This document shows positions 35,401 through 44,143 of a stretch of DNA of 64,000 nt, piece after piece; position 1 is the first letter of the stretch, and each line of letters opens with the position of its first letter. This stretch comes from Melioribacter sp. (lineage in GTDB: Bacteria; Bacteroidota; Ignavibacteria; Ignavibacteriales; Melioribacteraceae). A program made the position numbers and the translations under genes. The notes below the pieces were generated by a model. The model was not told where the DNA came from. It worked only from the letters and a program-made list of their open reading frames with translations, and did not search any database. The stretch is from the NCBI GenBank assembly GCA_003155655.1, contig PMDS01000026.1:88161-152160 (forward strand), read 5' to 3'.

Positions 35401-35524
35401 ATCCCTGCGAACCGAAATTCGATTTAAAGTAAAAGAAAAGAAAATGTTACTGATAATTTGAATCCCCATAAATGAAAACACCCTAGTTCTATAGCAACAT
35501 AATTTAATCGGATAAGATTGTCAA
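35401..35524 (-). promoter_or_regulatory. Repeated promoter, copy 2, with orphan leader
   Basis: On the minus strand TTGACA (35519-35524), 17 bases beginning ATCTTATCCGATTAAAT, then TATGTT (35496-35501) and GC. The leader has TTTTCATTTATGGGG and, farther down, CGAATTTCGGTTCGCAGG (35403-35422), both shared with the leader of copy 5. No minus-strand gene follows before the plus-strand CYTH gene, so the transcript either serves a lost gene or is a small RNA. Apart from this, 35242-35597 holds no gene. Confidence 0.6.
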
Positions 35525-35597
35525 TAATATATTATAGGCCTATATTTCTTTTATTTCATTCCAGACTGTAAGTAAAATTTTCTATTTGAAATAATTT

Positions 35598-36131
35598 TCA
35601 TCCTTCGATACAATAATGAAATGAATAACTGGTATCTATCTTTACATTAAACCTACCATTACTAAATACGGCGGACTTAGTTGTATCTTTTTCAAATTTG
35701 AATTTTAGATTAAATTCCCCGCTGATTATATTCGTCTTTACATCATAAGATTTTATTTCAATATAATTACCTGCATCATTTGTTAGCAGATATTTATTGA
35801 ATGGAATGCACAGTCCTAAATCCCAATAACCTGTCATATCCTTGTTAATTTGGGTGTTGCCGCTCTGAGCAAGTTTAAATGTGAGCATAAGTGTATTTTT
35901 CAATCCTACTCCGGAACCCCTGGTAACAACTTCATTTTCAGTATAACCATTTTTGTTGGTCATTAAAGAAATTTTATAATCGTTTCCGTTATAAGTAAAT
36001 GTCATCCAATTAGAGTTTGCTATTGGATTTATAGGTATAAGTTGCGGCTGTGGTTCAGGTAATGGTTCTGAAGATTTTTCACATCCTATCAATAAAGCAA
36101 TCAACACCAGAATAATTATCCTTATTCTCAA
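35598..36131 (-). CDS. Small lipoprotein of unknown function
   Basis: The protein has a signal segment RIIILVLIALLIGC whose lipobox Cys predicts lipid anchoring, then a Pro-rich stretch (EPLPEPQPQLIP) and a beta-rich body (NWMTFTYNGNDYKISLMTNKNGYT). The frame is open to a TTG at 36155, but that codon abuts the -10 of promoter copy 3. I therefore choose the TTG at 36131 (177 residues), which has AGGA eight bases upstream and lies about 18 bases after the predicted transcription start. TTG starts are uncommon, so this start is moderately sure. No family is recognised. Confidence 0.65.
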   Translation of the reverse strand: MRIRIIILVLIALLIGCEKSSEPLPEPQPQLIPINPIANSNWMTFTYNGNDYKISLMTNKNGYTENEVVTRGSGVGLKNTLMLTFKLAQSGNTQINKDMTGYWDLGLCIPFNKYLLTNDAGNYIEIKSYDVKTNIISGEFNLKFKFEKDTTKSAVFSNGRFNVKIDTSYSFHYCIEG

Positions 36132-36155
36132 CGTATCTTTTCCTGTTTTATTCAA

Positions 36156-36184
36156 AATTTAATTTAATCGGATAAGATTGTCAA
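36156..36184 (-). promoter_or_regulatory. Repeated promoter, copy 3 (drives the 36131 lipoprotein)
   Basis: TTGACA (36179-36184), 17 bases ATCTTATCCGATTAAAT identical to copy 2, then TAAATT (36156-36161), all on the minus strand. Transcription would start near 36149. Confidence 0.65.
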
Positions 36185-36355
36185 TATTAATACAGGGGCA
36201 AGCGAATTACAGAATATTGATGTTTCTAATTAATTTAATTAGTTTTAACATTATAAGTGATGGACTATTCCATTACTGATGTTTTTCTTTCGAATAAAAT
36301 CCATAGGCATTAAAATGCAGACATTGATGTATTTCTTTTCAATAAAGGTAACATT

Positions 36356-36772
36356 ATGAAAAAACTTATTACACTATTATTTCTATTAATTGCAGCCTGT
36401 TCTTCAATACAAACTGGGAATAGTGGTTACCGGTCCAAAACATTTCAGGCAGATTATTCTATCGCATTTACAGCAATTGAAGATTTTTGTAAAGATAGTA
36501 ATTTAAAAATAATTTCGGCTGACAAAGAGCATGGATTAATTAAAACTGATTATGTAGAGTTTGTATCAACTGCTAAAAACTCCAATGGCAACTTACGAAG
36601 CAAGATTAATTTTAATTTATCAAAAGTTGATGAAAATAAAACTAAAGTTACGATAACAATGATAGTCGAAAGGCAAAGCAATAGCTTATGGATGGAGACT
36701 ACGATGGCTGAGGACTGGTCAATGCAGACATACAGAAATTTATGGTATACTATCGGCAGCAAATTAAAATAA
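36356..36772 (+). CDS. Small lipoprotein of unknown function
   Basis: The 138-residue protein has a lipoprotein signal peptide (MKKLITLLFLLIAACSS, lipobox Cys15). Its mature part of about 120 residues has FQADYSIAFTAIEDFCKDSNLKIISADKEHGLIKTDYVEF, then two strands with KTKVTITMIVERQ. The helix-then-strands order recalls small periplasmic or outer-membrane lipoproteins of the BamC/DUF3568 type, but no specific family can be given. It stands alone on the plus strand between two minus-strand genes. Confidence 0.75.
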   Translation: MKKLITLLFLLIAACSSIQTGNSGYRSKTFQADYSIAFTAIEDFCKDSNLKIISADKEHGLIKTDYVEFVSTAKNSNGNLRSKINFNLSKVDENKTKVTITMIVERQSNSLWMETTMAEDWSMQTYRNLWYTIGSKLK

Positions 36773-36842
36773 TTCTTTACCAGGTTATCCCGACAAAATA
36801 AAAGTTATAGAAGAATAGTACTCATCTATAATTAAAAAACTT

Positions 36843-37253
36843 TCATGTCCTTTTGAAAAACAATTCACGGGCATTCTTTATCCGTTCTCTATGACCCAAA
36901 TATGGCCGGGCATAATTATCAAATTCTACAGTTGAAATTTTATTGATGAAATTTGGAACGTCATCCCATACGGATTGGGCTTTTTCTAAATCCGGACAAG
37001 ATTCAAATGAACATTCCGCGCAACTATTCAATTCTTTATTGCGGCAGCAATTACGCGCTTTGCATCCAATACTTGAATGAAATATTTTTTCATCAGGTCC
37101 AAGACAACCGCCGCATGAAATGTGATCAGCAGTCTCATGCAAGTCATAAATTCTCTGCCATGCTTCTACCGTACGCTGCTGATGTTCAAATCCTTTTTCA
37201 CGGCCAAAATACGCCGGGCATTCAGAACATAATACTCCGCAAGCAGACATCAT
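36843..37253 (-). CDS. Cysteine-rich DUF3795 protein
   Basis: The 136-residue protein begins MMSACGVLCSECPAYFGRE, with Cys5, Cys9 and Cys12, and continues HISCGGCLGPDEKIFHSSIGCKARNCCRNKELNSCAECSFESCPDL. In all it has about 13 cysteines in pairs, as in DUF3795 proteins, which probably bind zinc or another metal cluster. The function is unknown. It is a soluble protein without a signal peptide. Upstream there is a TTGACAAT box near the start, but without the rest of the repeated promoter. Confidence 0.88.
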   Translation of the reverse strand: MMSACGVLCSECPAYFGREKGFEHQQRTVEAWQRIYDLHETADHISCGGCLGPDEKIFHSSIGCKARNCCRNKELNSCAECSFESCPDLEKAQSVWDDVPNFINKISTVEFDNYARPYLGHRERIKNARELFFKRT

Positions 37254-37336
37254 AATAGCTCCGTGCTTTAATAAAAATTGTCAAGATTCATTAGCAAACA
37301 GATTTAAACCATGTTCAATTAGAAATATAACTATAC

Positions 37337-38029
37337 TCATTTTAGTTTGAAGATATGCTTGATGCTTTTACCAATACATCCACCAAGTACGCCCAGCAAT
37401 CCGCCCATAATGAAGCCGAGTACAATTAGATGTCCAAAGGCTCCGGCGAATGTTTCAAAAGCAAAATAAGCAGCCATACTTGGGGCGTTACTGTTTGATG
37501 CACGCGCTGCCCACTCAGTAACATTGAGTGGATCTGAGAGGATAAAGTGCATCCCGAATACTATAACTGTTAGAGCCATACAACAAGCAAATAAGCTGCT
37601 AATAAACCCGTTCCATATTCCAACTTTTATTCCGGTGACAAGACTGTCTTTCCGGAAAGCATGTACCGATGAAAATATCAAAATTGAAAAAGCTATAACA
37701 GCCCAGAAAATGTTGTCTATGATATCACGTGCAGGAAGAGGCGGGGCTATGAAATTGTTGATGCTGATTTCGATTGTCCATAATACGCCGAGGGCAATTC
37801 CAAAAATGATGATTCCATTTTTCATTAATAAATTTTCAGGCTTGCTGAACCGGCTGTTGTAAAGCCAAAGAGACATGCCAATGACAACCAAAATTAGAAG
37901 CCCAATGCCGGATTCGATAAGAGTAAATGAAGTATAGCTATAGCGCAGCGCAACAACTCCGGCGAGAAGCGCACCGATGAAAGAAATTATAATTAGCAAA
38001 ATGTAGAGATTTGTTTTTCGTGAATTCAT
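37337..38029 (-). CDS. Multi-pass membrane protein of unknown function
   Basis: From ATG 38029 the protein has 230 residues and about six hydrophobic segments: YILLIIISFIGALLAGVVAL, IGLLILVVIGMSLWLY, NGIIIFGIALGVLWTIEISI, IFWAVIAFSILIFSSVHAF, a segment around FISSLFACCMALTVIVFGMHF, and a last one with FGHLIVLGFIMGGLLGVLGG. The frame is open to 38086, but promoter copy 4 lies in that extension and its -10 covers the ATG at 38059, so the shorter start is chosen. No family is recognised. It follows the alpha/beta hydrolase, with the promoter inside the hydrolase 3' end. Confidence 0.75.
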   Translation of the reverse strand: MNSRKTNLYILLIIISFIGALLAGVVALRYSYTSFTLIESGIGLLILVVIGMSLWLYNSRFSKPENLLMKNGIIIFGIALGVLWTIEISINNFIAPPLPARDIIDNIFWAVIAFSILIFSSVHAFRKDSLVTGIKVGIWNGFISSLFACCMALTVIVFGMHFILSDPLNVTEWAARASNSNAPSMAAYFAFETFAGAFGHLIVLGFIMGGLLGVLGGCIGKSIKHIFKLK

Positions 38030-38054
38030 AGTAGGAACAATATTGTTCTTTTGC

Positions 38055-38083
38055 AACATAAATTTACCGGATAAGATTGTCAA
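38055..38083 (-). promoter_or_regulatory. Repeated promoter, copy 4 (drives the 38029 membrane protein)
   Basis: TTGACA (38078-38083), 17 bases beginning ATCTTATCCGGTAAATT, then TATGTT (38055-38060) and GC, on the minus strand. The -35 box overlaps the stop codon of the upstream hydrolase gene. Confidence 0.65.
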
Positions 38084-39141
38084 CATTTAATTTCCGGCAA
38101 TATCTTCTCAACTAATATTTGGTTGAATAGATCGCGCTCTTCTGTATTTGGCAAATGAGAGGAATTCTCAAACCAATATAAAGTCTTATCAGGTGCTTTC
38201 AGAAAATCAAAATACTTGGCTGATAACAAGGACGGCACTTCGTAATCATGCCTTCCCAGCATAAACCATACAGGCACCTTCAGCTCCGGCACCTGCTCAA
38301 ATAAATTTACATTTAATAATTCCGGGAATAATAATTCCAATGAATCGAATATTCCTCTAAAAAAGTTTATCCGGTCCAGAAAAGTATATTCTGTGGACAA
38401 TACAAGATTCATTATAACATGACCGAATGCGCCAATTTTACTTCCATAATACTCACCGCCATACTTGCCAAGTATATGGCGTTGCGCTATAAATTTCTTA
38501 CTCCACTCGCCTTGATACGGCGGACTACCCATATCAATTAACTTCTTTACAGATTTCACATCGTTGGCTAATTCAGCCTGCTGCAGTGTCCACTCATAAG
38601 AGATTTTTTCGCTTTCCATCACATTGGACATCTGACCAATACCAATATATGCGCTATACAATTCTGGTTTTTGAGAGACAGCAAGTATGCCAATAACACT
38701 GCCCCATGAATGCCCGGCAAGAATTATTTTGTTTTTATTGAACCGCTTCGCCAGGTATTCAGATAGTTCGTTTATATCAGAAACAAATTGATTGATATTC
38801 ATTTTGCTTTTATCGTGTATAGCAGAAAATGATTTGCCGGCGCCGCGCTGATCCCAATTAACAACAGTGAAATATTTTTCAATTGGTTTAGTATTATTTT
38901 TCATCTGGGTCAACTGCGAAGTGCCTGGACCTCCATGTACAAACAGCAGGATAGGGTTATCAATATTTTCTGAACGGATCATAATCCATTGGAATGAATC
39001 ACCGATTTTAATCTTCTTGAGTTCAGCAATACTTTTTTGCCCTTGCGCATCTCCCGCCTTTTTAATTTTCTGTGTATAGCCGGGCATTAATAGAACTACT
39101 AAGATTATCACAATAATGATTACTAAAACAATATACATCAT
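38080..39141 (-). CDS. Alpha/beta hydrolase, proline iminopeptidase-like (S33)
   Basis: The 353-residue protein has an N-terminal membrane anchor (YIVLVIIIVIILVVLLMPG, residues 3-21). The oxyanion motif is HGGPGTSQ (69-76) and WDQRGAGKS follows (96-104). The nucleophile elbow is GHSWGS with Ser145, and the likely acid and base are in LGRHDYEVP and NSSHLPN. The HGGPG and GxSWG pattern is that of prolyl aminopeptidases and related S33 hydrolases; the substrate is not certain. It lies 49 bases after the 1,382-residue gene in the same direction. Confidence 0.88.
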   Translation of the reverse strand: MMYIVLVIIIVIILVVLLMPGYTQKIKKAGDAQGQKSIAELKKIKIGDSFQWIMIRSENIDNPILLFVHGGPGTSQLTQMKNNTKPIEKYFTVVNWDQRGAGKSFSAIHDKSKMNINQFVSDINELSEYLAKRFNKNKIILAGHSWGSVIGILAVSQKPELYSAYIGIGQMSNVMESEKISYEWTLQQAELANDVKSVKKLIDMGSPPYQGEWSKKFIAQRHILGKYGGEYYGSKIGAFGHVIMNLVLSTEYTFLDRINFFRGIFDSLELLFPELLNVNLFEQVPELKVPVWFMLGRHDYEVPSLLSAKYFDFLKAPDKTLYWFENSSHLPNTEERDLFNQILVEKILPEIKC

Positions 39142-39190
39142 TCACCTTTTTTCAATTTTTGTTTACATAGGTATAAATTGATATAACTGT

Positions 39191-42100
39191 TTATCTTAAA
39201 TCTTTTTCTACCAAATAAACTCCATTACCCTTAAGAACAAGAAAGTGAAGACTATAGTTAGTATCAAAAATTATTTTACTACCTTTTATAAAAGCATCAT
39301 ACTGTTGTTCTTCTTTTTTCCCATTTATTACTACAAACCATTTGTCTTCCAATTTGGCGCCATAAGCAAAATGCCTGCTATCGGAACTGAAAATCATACT
39401 TACTCCAATACCATCAAATAGTTTTTCCTCTTTCCTATCTAATATAATTAATCTTTTATTTCCCATCTTAGCGCCATAGGCAACATGCTTGCTATCGGGA
39501 CTGAAAACCGGGGCAGCCGAAGTACCATCATACTGTTTTTCCTCATTCCCATCTAATACAACAAACTCTTTATTTCCTGATTTAACACCATAAGCAACGC
39601 GCTTACTATCAGGACTGAAAATTGGAGTATCTTCCAAAATGGCGTCATACATTTTTTCCTCTTTTCCATCAACAACAACAAATTTTTTATCACCCAACAC
39701 AACAGAATAAGCAAGATGTTTTCCATCAGCGCTGAAAATTGGAGAACCTTTCAAAATGGCGTCATACTGTTTTTCCTCTTTTCCGTCTACTACCACAAAC
39801 CTTCTATCACCCAATCCAGCCGCATATGCCATATGTGCCCCATCGGGGCTGAAAACCGGAGAAGAAAAAATAATATCATACTGTTTTCCCTCTTTCCCAT
39901 CTAATACAACAAACACTTTATCACCCAATTCTGCAGCATAAGCCAAATGTTTTCCATCAGAGCTAAAACTCAGAGCGCCTAAAATACCATCATACCATTT
40001 TTCTTCATTGCCATCAACAACAACGAACCATTTATTTTCAACTTTTGCACCATAAGCCAATCGATTGCCGGATGGACTAAAAATTGGGGTACCTGACAAA
40101 ATGCCGTCATATTGTTTTTCCTCTTTTCCATCTACTACTACACACCTTCTATCGCCCAATCCAGCCGCATATGCCAAATGTTTACTATCCTTGCTAAACT
40201 GTGGAGCACAAAAAATACTATCATACTGTGTTTCTTCTTTCCCATCCACTACTATAAAATTTTTACCTCCAGCTGCAGCACCATACGCGAAACGCTTTCC
40301 ATCTTCACTGAAATTTAGCGTGCCTTTTAAAATGCCATCAAACTGTTTTTCCTCTTTCCCATCAATTGTTACAAACATTTTATCTCCAGATTTTATAGCA
40401 AAAGCCACATGCCTGCTATCCGGGCTAACTTCAAAACTTAACCATGAATTGTCAACTGTTGCAATAAATTTTTCCGATGTTTTTGGTGAAAAAGAATTGA
40501 TTTGATTCGTCACATCTTTTTCTTTGTTCTTTATTCCGGATAACTCATTATTCTTTTGATCATTTTCCGCAGTATTTATTTTATTTGGCGCTTCTTTTTT
40601 ATTTGTTTTTAATTCTGTCTTATTATTTTGAACCGGTTCTTTTGTTTTGGTCTTATTTGTTCCTTCATTTTCATTAACCGCTAATTTAGATTTTACAATT
40701 AACTCAACCCTGTTGTTTTTTGCCCTGCCTTCGTAGAACTTATTATCTGCTATTGGATTAACTTCACCATAACCGACTGATGTCAACCGGCCGGCATCTA
40801 TTCCTTTTGAGATAAGATAATCTTTAAAAATATCAGCCCTTTTTTTGGATATAGTTTGATTATAAGTATCCGCGCCGACATTATCTGTATAACCGCGAAT
40901 CTCAGCATTCAAATTTGGATTTTTCAGTAATGTATCAACTACCTTAATTAGAAATGGATAAGCTTCCGGTGAAAATGCTGAATTATTTAATCCCAACCTG
41001 ACATTAAATACTGTCCATTTAGTTACAGGCGTTTCAATAACCGGCAAAGGTTTTTCTACAACAGGTTCTTTCTTTGTTTCGTTTGCAGCATTTTTATTAA
41101 TTATTTTTTCATTGGCTTTTTTAGGTTCTTTAGATGTGCCTGCAGAAGGTAAAGGTTTTTGGCGGTTTTCAGTTGGTTCTTTCCTATCAGCATTATCATT
41201 AAATCCGGATGATTTAGAAACTCCAGCAGGTAAATTAAATTTTATTAATGCATCTCCTTCTTTAGAAAATGTTTCTACATTAAAACCTAATCCTCCATAG
41301 TAGTAAAAAGAATTATAACCATATTTAACACCAGCCTGAAAATTCAAAGAACCCAGGTTAAAATTCAGATCCCCGCCTGCTTCAATATTTGTATTAAACC
41401 ATTTTATTTTTTCATCATTCTGGTATTTATTTAGAATTTCTATGTTACCGGCATAAATTCTAAAATTTACATTTGATTGATCTTTCCCGGTTAAATAGAT
41501 TGAACTATTATCAGTGGTTATTCCCAGTTTTTTCTCTTCGAAAGAGTCAGTAAGAGGCAGAACCATTCCAAGGCCAAAAGCATAGAAAGTGAAATAACTC
41601 GCATCCTTATTATTCGGGAAGTAGCGGTATCTAACAGCATTTGATGTTAAAGGAATTCCGTACATTGTTCCTATTCCATCTCCTATTTCACATTCAATAA
41701 ATGTTTTATTCTTATCCTTTGCTGACGAAAAGTATTTAGCAGTAAAAATATTTGTAAAAGTATTTGAGGATTTTTTTTCATTAAAACTAAAAGCGGGATA
41801 TTTATCCTTTACCTGTAGTGATTGAAGTTGAAGGCATTGCACCTTTTCGTTTTCCGGAAACGGGGATGATAATATACAAACTGCCGGATTGAGCATTTTA
41901 TCCTCTGCAGCGTCAGATAATACTTTTGCAGTTATCCATTCGGCATATTTTCTTTTTGCTTCGAAAGAATGTGAAATTTCCACAACACTAGTTGAATCTA
42001 AGTATTTATATTGCTTGTGACGGAATTGACTATTTTTTATCAATTCTTCCATGTCCTCAGCCGTAATCCTGGTGGAGGCATCCATGCTTTTTTGACGGTA

Positions 42101-43339
42101 TTCTTCTAAATATGTGATTGCATAAAGCAATAAATAATAATTGTAATTAAAATTTCTATCGGTTTTATAAATTCCGTTTTTATTTAATTGTTCTTCAGCA
42201 TATTTCTTCAGAATGGTATCCTTTTCCAAATACAATTCAACAGATTGTTTATAACTATTTATTAAAAAATTATTTTTGACTCTGACTGCAAATTCATTTT
42301 GCATATTTTCCCAGTTTATGGCCAGATCTTTTTTGCGGTTAAAGAGAGAAACATAAAATTGTGATTCCAAAAACTTTTTAGTGCTTGTAGCCTCTTCCTG
42401 CGCAGATAATTTGGCAATTGATTCATTCCCAGTATTCTGATTTTCCTGTTCAGGTTTTTCAACCGCTGATTCTTTTGGAACATTTTGATCTTCCTGTACA
42501 GATTTTTCAACCTTTGATTCTTTGTTAACATTTTGCGGCGCCTGTGCTGGTTTTTCAATAGCATATCCCTTTGAAGTTTTACCCGGGGTAATATTTAATT
42601 CAATTACTTTCCTGATAAATTTTTCAGAAATATTCTGTATACAATTAAAAAAACAATACTTACATATTGATTCCAGATCCTGATGCGTAGTAAATGTTTT
42701 AACGCCGCTCAGAAAGCCGGAAGGAGTCATTTCCCCTCCATAAGAATATGTTTCGGCTTCATCAAAAATTAATCTTATCGAATGAGAAAATTCCTCTGTA
42801 TATATACTTTTCCCGGTCCGGGCATCAATCATTTGAAATTCCACAGCCAAATCGTAATCATGGTAATAGAAATGCTTATCAATTAAAGATTCTAAAGCAA
42901 ATGCAAAAGCTCCTGCTTCAGTTAAGTAACCATAGATCATTATTTCGGGATTGCTGAAAAGAAATAATCCACCAATAGCAGTGAGAAGCGGAAGTGTGAA
43001 GGTTCCAATTGTTACACCGCGGTCATAATTTATTTTAGTTACACGCCCCTGAACGATATAATCAACATCCTTCGCTTCAGACTTATTATCAAATGCATGA
43101 ATATCTTCAAATGCCGATGTATTATATGCAACTGCCGCAAATAAATCCCTGAATTCATTATTGAACTTACCTGCGAATGAATAATTTGAAGGTTCATTTT
43201 TGAACGGCAAAATTCCTACTTTAATTTTACTCGTTTCAAATTGAGGATATTTATAAACCGGTAAGTTTGGCCCGCAACCGGTGAGGAAAAGAAATAATAA
43301 AACAGTAATAGATAGACAAAATGATCTGATTAATTTCAC
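39191..43339 (-). CDS. Giant lipoprotein: OmpA-like domain plus ten tandem propeller repeats
   Basis: The 1,382-residue protein has a lipoprotein signal (LFLFLTGC). A region with LGILPF-like KVGILPFKNEPSNYSF and Asp/Tyr-rich strands follows, then a short Glu/Gln/Asn repeat (KSVQEDQNVPKES and variants, about 255-310) and a possible barrel-like segment (about 560-720). Next come an OmpA-family peptidoglycan-binding domain (AEIRGYTDNVGADTYNQTISKKRADIFKDYLISKGI, RAKNNRVEL) and a low-complexity Lys/Asn linker. Ten tandem repeats of about 38 residues fill the last 400 residues, each of the form DGKHLAYAAxxGDKxFVVVDGKEEKQYD, like WD40-like PD40 blades. It probably links the outer membrane to peptidoglycan and displays a propeller. 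A shared promoter lies about 270 bases upstream. No single known protein has this order of parts. Confidence 0.85.
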   Translation of the reverse strand: MKLIRSFCLSITVLLFLFLTGCGPNLPVYKYPQFETSKIKVGILPFKNEPSNYSFAGKFNNEFRDLFAAVAYNTSAFEDIHAFDNKSEAKDVDYIVQGRVTKINYDRGVTIGTFTLPLLTAIGGLFLFSNPEIMIYGYLTEAGAFAFALESLIDKHFYYHDYDLAVEFQMIDARTGKSIYTEEFSHSIRLIFDEAETYSYGGEMTPSGFLSGVKTFTTHQDLESICKYCFFNCIQNISEKFIRKVIELNITPGKTSKGYAIEKPAQAPQNVNKESKVEKSVQEDQNVPKESAVEKPEQENQNTGNESIAKLSAQEEATSTKKFLESQFYVSLFNRKKDLAINWENMQNEFAVRVKNNFLINSYKQSVELYLEKDTILKKYAEEQLNKNGIYKTDRNFNYNYYLLLYAITYLEEYRQKSMDASTRITAEDMEELIKNSQFRHKQYKYLDSTSVVEISHSFEAKRKYAEWITAKVLSDAAEDKMLNPAVCILSSPFPENEKVQCLQLQSLQVKDKYPAFSFNEKKSSNTFTNIFTAKYFSSAKDKNKTFIECEIGDGIGTMYGIPLTSNAVRYRYFPNNKDASYFTFYAFGLGMVLPLTDSFEEKKLGITTDNSSIYLTGKDQSNVNFRIYAGNIEILNKYQNDEKIKWFNTNIEAGGDLNFNLGSLNFQAGVKYGYNSFYYYGGLGFNVETFSKEGDALIKFNLPAGVSKSSGFNDNADRKEPTENRQKPLPSAGTSKEPKKANEKIINKNAANETKKEPVVEKPLPVIETPVTKWTVFNVRLGLNNSAFSPEAYPFLIKVVDTLLKNPNLNAEIRGYTDNVGADTYNQTISKKRADIFKDYLISKGIDAGRLTSVGYGEVNPIADNKFYEGRAKNNRVELIVKSKLAVNENEGTNKTKTKEPVQNNKTELKTNKKEAPNKINTAENDQKNNELSGIKNKEKDVTNQINSFSPKTSEKFIATVDNSWLSFEVSPDSRHVAFAIKSGDKMFVTIDGKEEKQFDGILKGTLNFSEDGKRFAYGAAAGGKNFIVVDGKEETQYDSIFCAPQFSKDSKHLAYAAGLGDRRCVVVDGKEEKQYDGILSGTPIFSPSGNRLAYGAKVENKWFVVVDGNEEKWYDGILGALSFSSDGKHLAYAAELGDKVFVVLDGKEGKQYDIIFSSPVFSPDGAHMAYAAGLGDRRFVVVDGKEEKQYDAILKGSPIFSADGKHLAYSVVLGDKKFVVVDGKEEKMYDAILEDTPIFSPDSKRVAYGVKSGNKEFVVLDGNEEKQYDGTSAAPVFSPDSKHVAYGAKMGNKRLIILDRKEEKLFDGIGVSMIFSSDSRHFAYGAKLEDKWFVVINGKKEEQQYDAFIKGSKIIFDTNYSLHFLVLKGNGVYLVEKDLR

Positions 43340-43473
43340 TTTAGTCTCACAATTAACAAGTTAGAATATGTTTTTGCCTTTATTCCGCAGGTTCATCAAA
43401 TTTCATTCTGATAAACTATTGGCTGTATACATTTTGAAATTTATTTGAATGAGTATGAACATTTTTATTTTAT

Positions 43474-43644
43474 ATTCCTGTGAACCGAAATTCGAATTTA
43501 TCAGCAGATTTATAGCCGCCTTGTCCGCCTTTTTTTTTGCGGACTATAGTTGAGAAAAGAAAAATATAATTATTGATTTGTGACCCCAAGATAGAAACTG
43601 TCCATGTTTGTTGGCAACTTAACCGAAACGTTTAAGATTGTCAA
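43474..43644 (-). promoter_or_regulatory. Repeated promoter, copy 5, with long leader (drives the giant lipoprotein)
   Basis: TTGACA (43639-43644), 17 bases beginning ATCTTAAACG, TAAGTT (43616-43621) and GC, on the minus strand. The leader has TTTCTATCTTGGGGTCA, a hairpin with arms GTCCGC and GCGGAC (43523-43544), and TTCGGTTCACAGG (43477-43489), matching the orphan leader of copy 2. The start codon of the gene is at 43339. Confidence 0.65.
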
Positions 43645-43812
43645 TATTCATAAGATAGTTTCGTTTTTGAGTGTAATAACTCTTTAGAAATGTCAGTAAT
43701 TCGACTCAATAGAAATGTCAGTAAAAATTAGTTTAGGTATCTCAAAAAAGAGGGATACTTGACATGGAAGGAATATTGACAATGAGCGCAAAAGAAGTAG
43801 ACCGATTATAAA
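43640..43812 (+). mobile_element. Remnant of an ISNCY (IS1202-like) insertion sequence, left end
   Basis: The segment has TGTCAATATTC at its edge, two direct repeats of TAGAAATGTCAGTAA (about 43681-43695 and 43710-43725) as in transposase-binding ends, then ATGGAAGGAATATTGACAATGAGC. That reads MEGILTMSAKEVDRL and then stops at 43809. MSxKExxRL is the start of ISNCY-family transposases as I know them. Only the first 15 codons remain. The following 43813-44131 holds no gene and no clear structure. Confidence 0.55.
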
Positions 43813-44143
43813 CAATAAGTTAAATTAAATAATAAAATTTTCTTTTTTATTAGGGCTTAAATTTCAAAAAAAAAGGGTTTACATTAATAGTAAAATAGTG
43901 CATTTATTTTTCTCTGTGCGCTGTATCTCTAAATTGGATAGGATGGTTGCCTTAATGGCTAAAGTTTTGTAATATACTTTTTGGAAATAACTGAATTATA
44001 GTTTTTTTGATCTAATAAAATACTTTTAATGTAAGTTGGAACTAATTCAGAAATAATAATTTAAAACTTTGGTACGGGGAAATTTAGTGTGCTGCTAATA
44101 ATTTAAATTGGGAAAATTTTTTTAATAATTATTGGAGTCTAAC

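Noticed and set aside
37254-37290. Sixth copy of the repeated promoter before the DUF3795 gene
   Set aside because: TTGACAAT is present, but the spacer and -10 box do not match the other five and the start codon lies only about 25 bases away.
39716-40505. Several plus-strand ORFs of 60-146 codons with repeated FSSFPSTTT
   Set aside because: They are antisense reads of the tandem propeller repeats in the giant lipoprotein gene; their repetition mirrors the real repeats.
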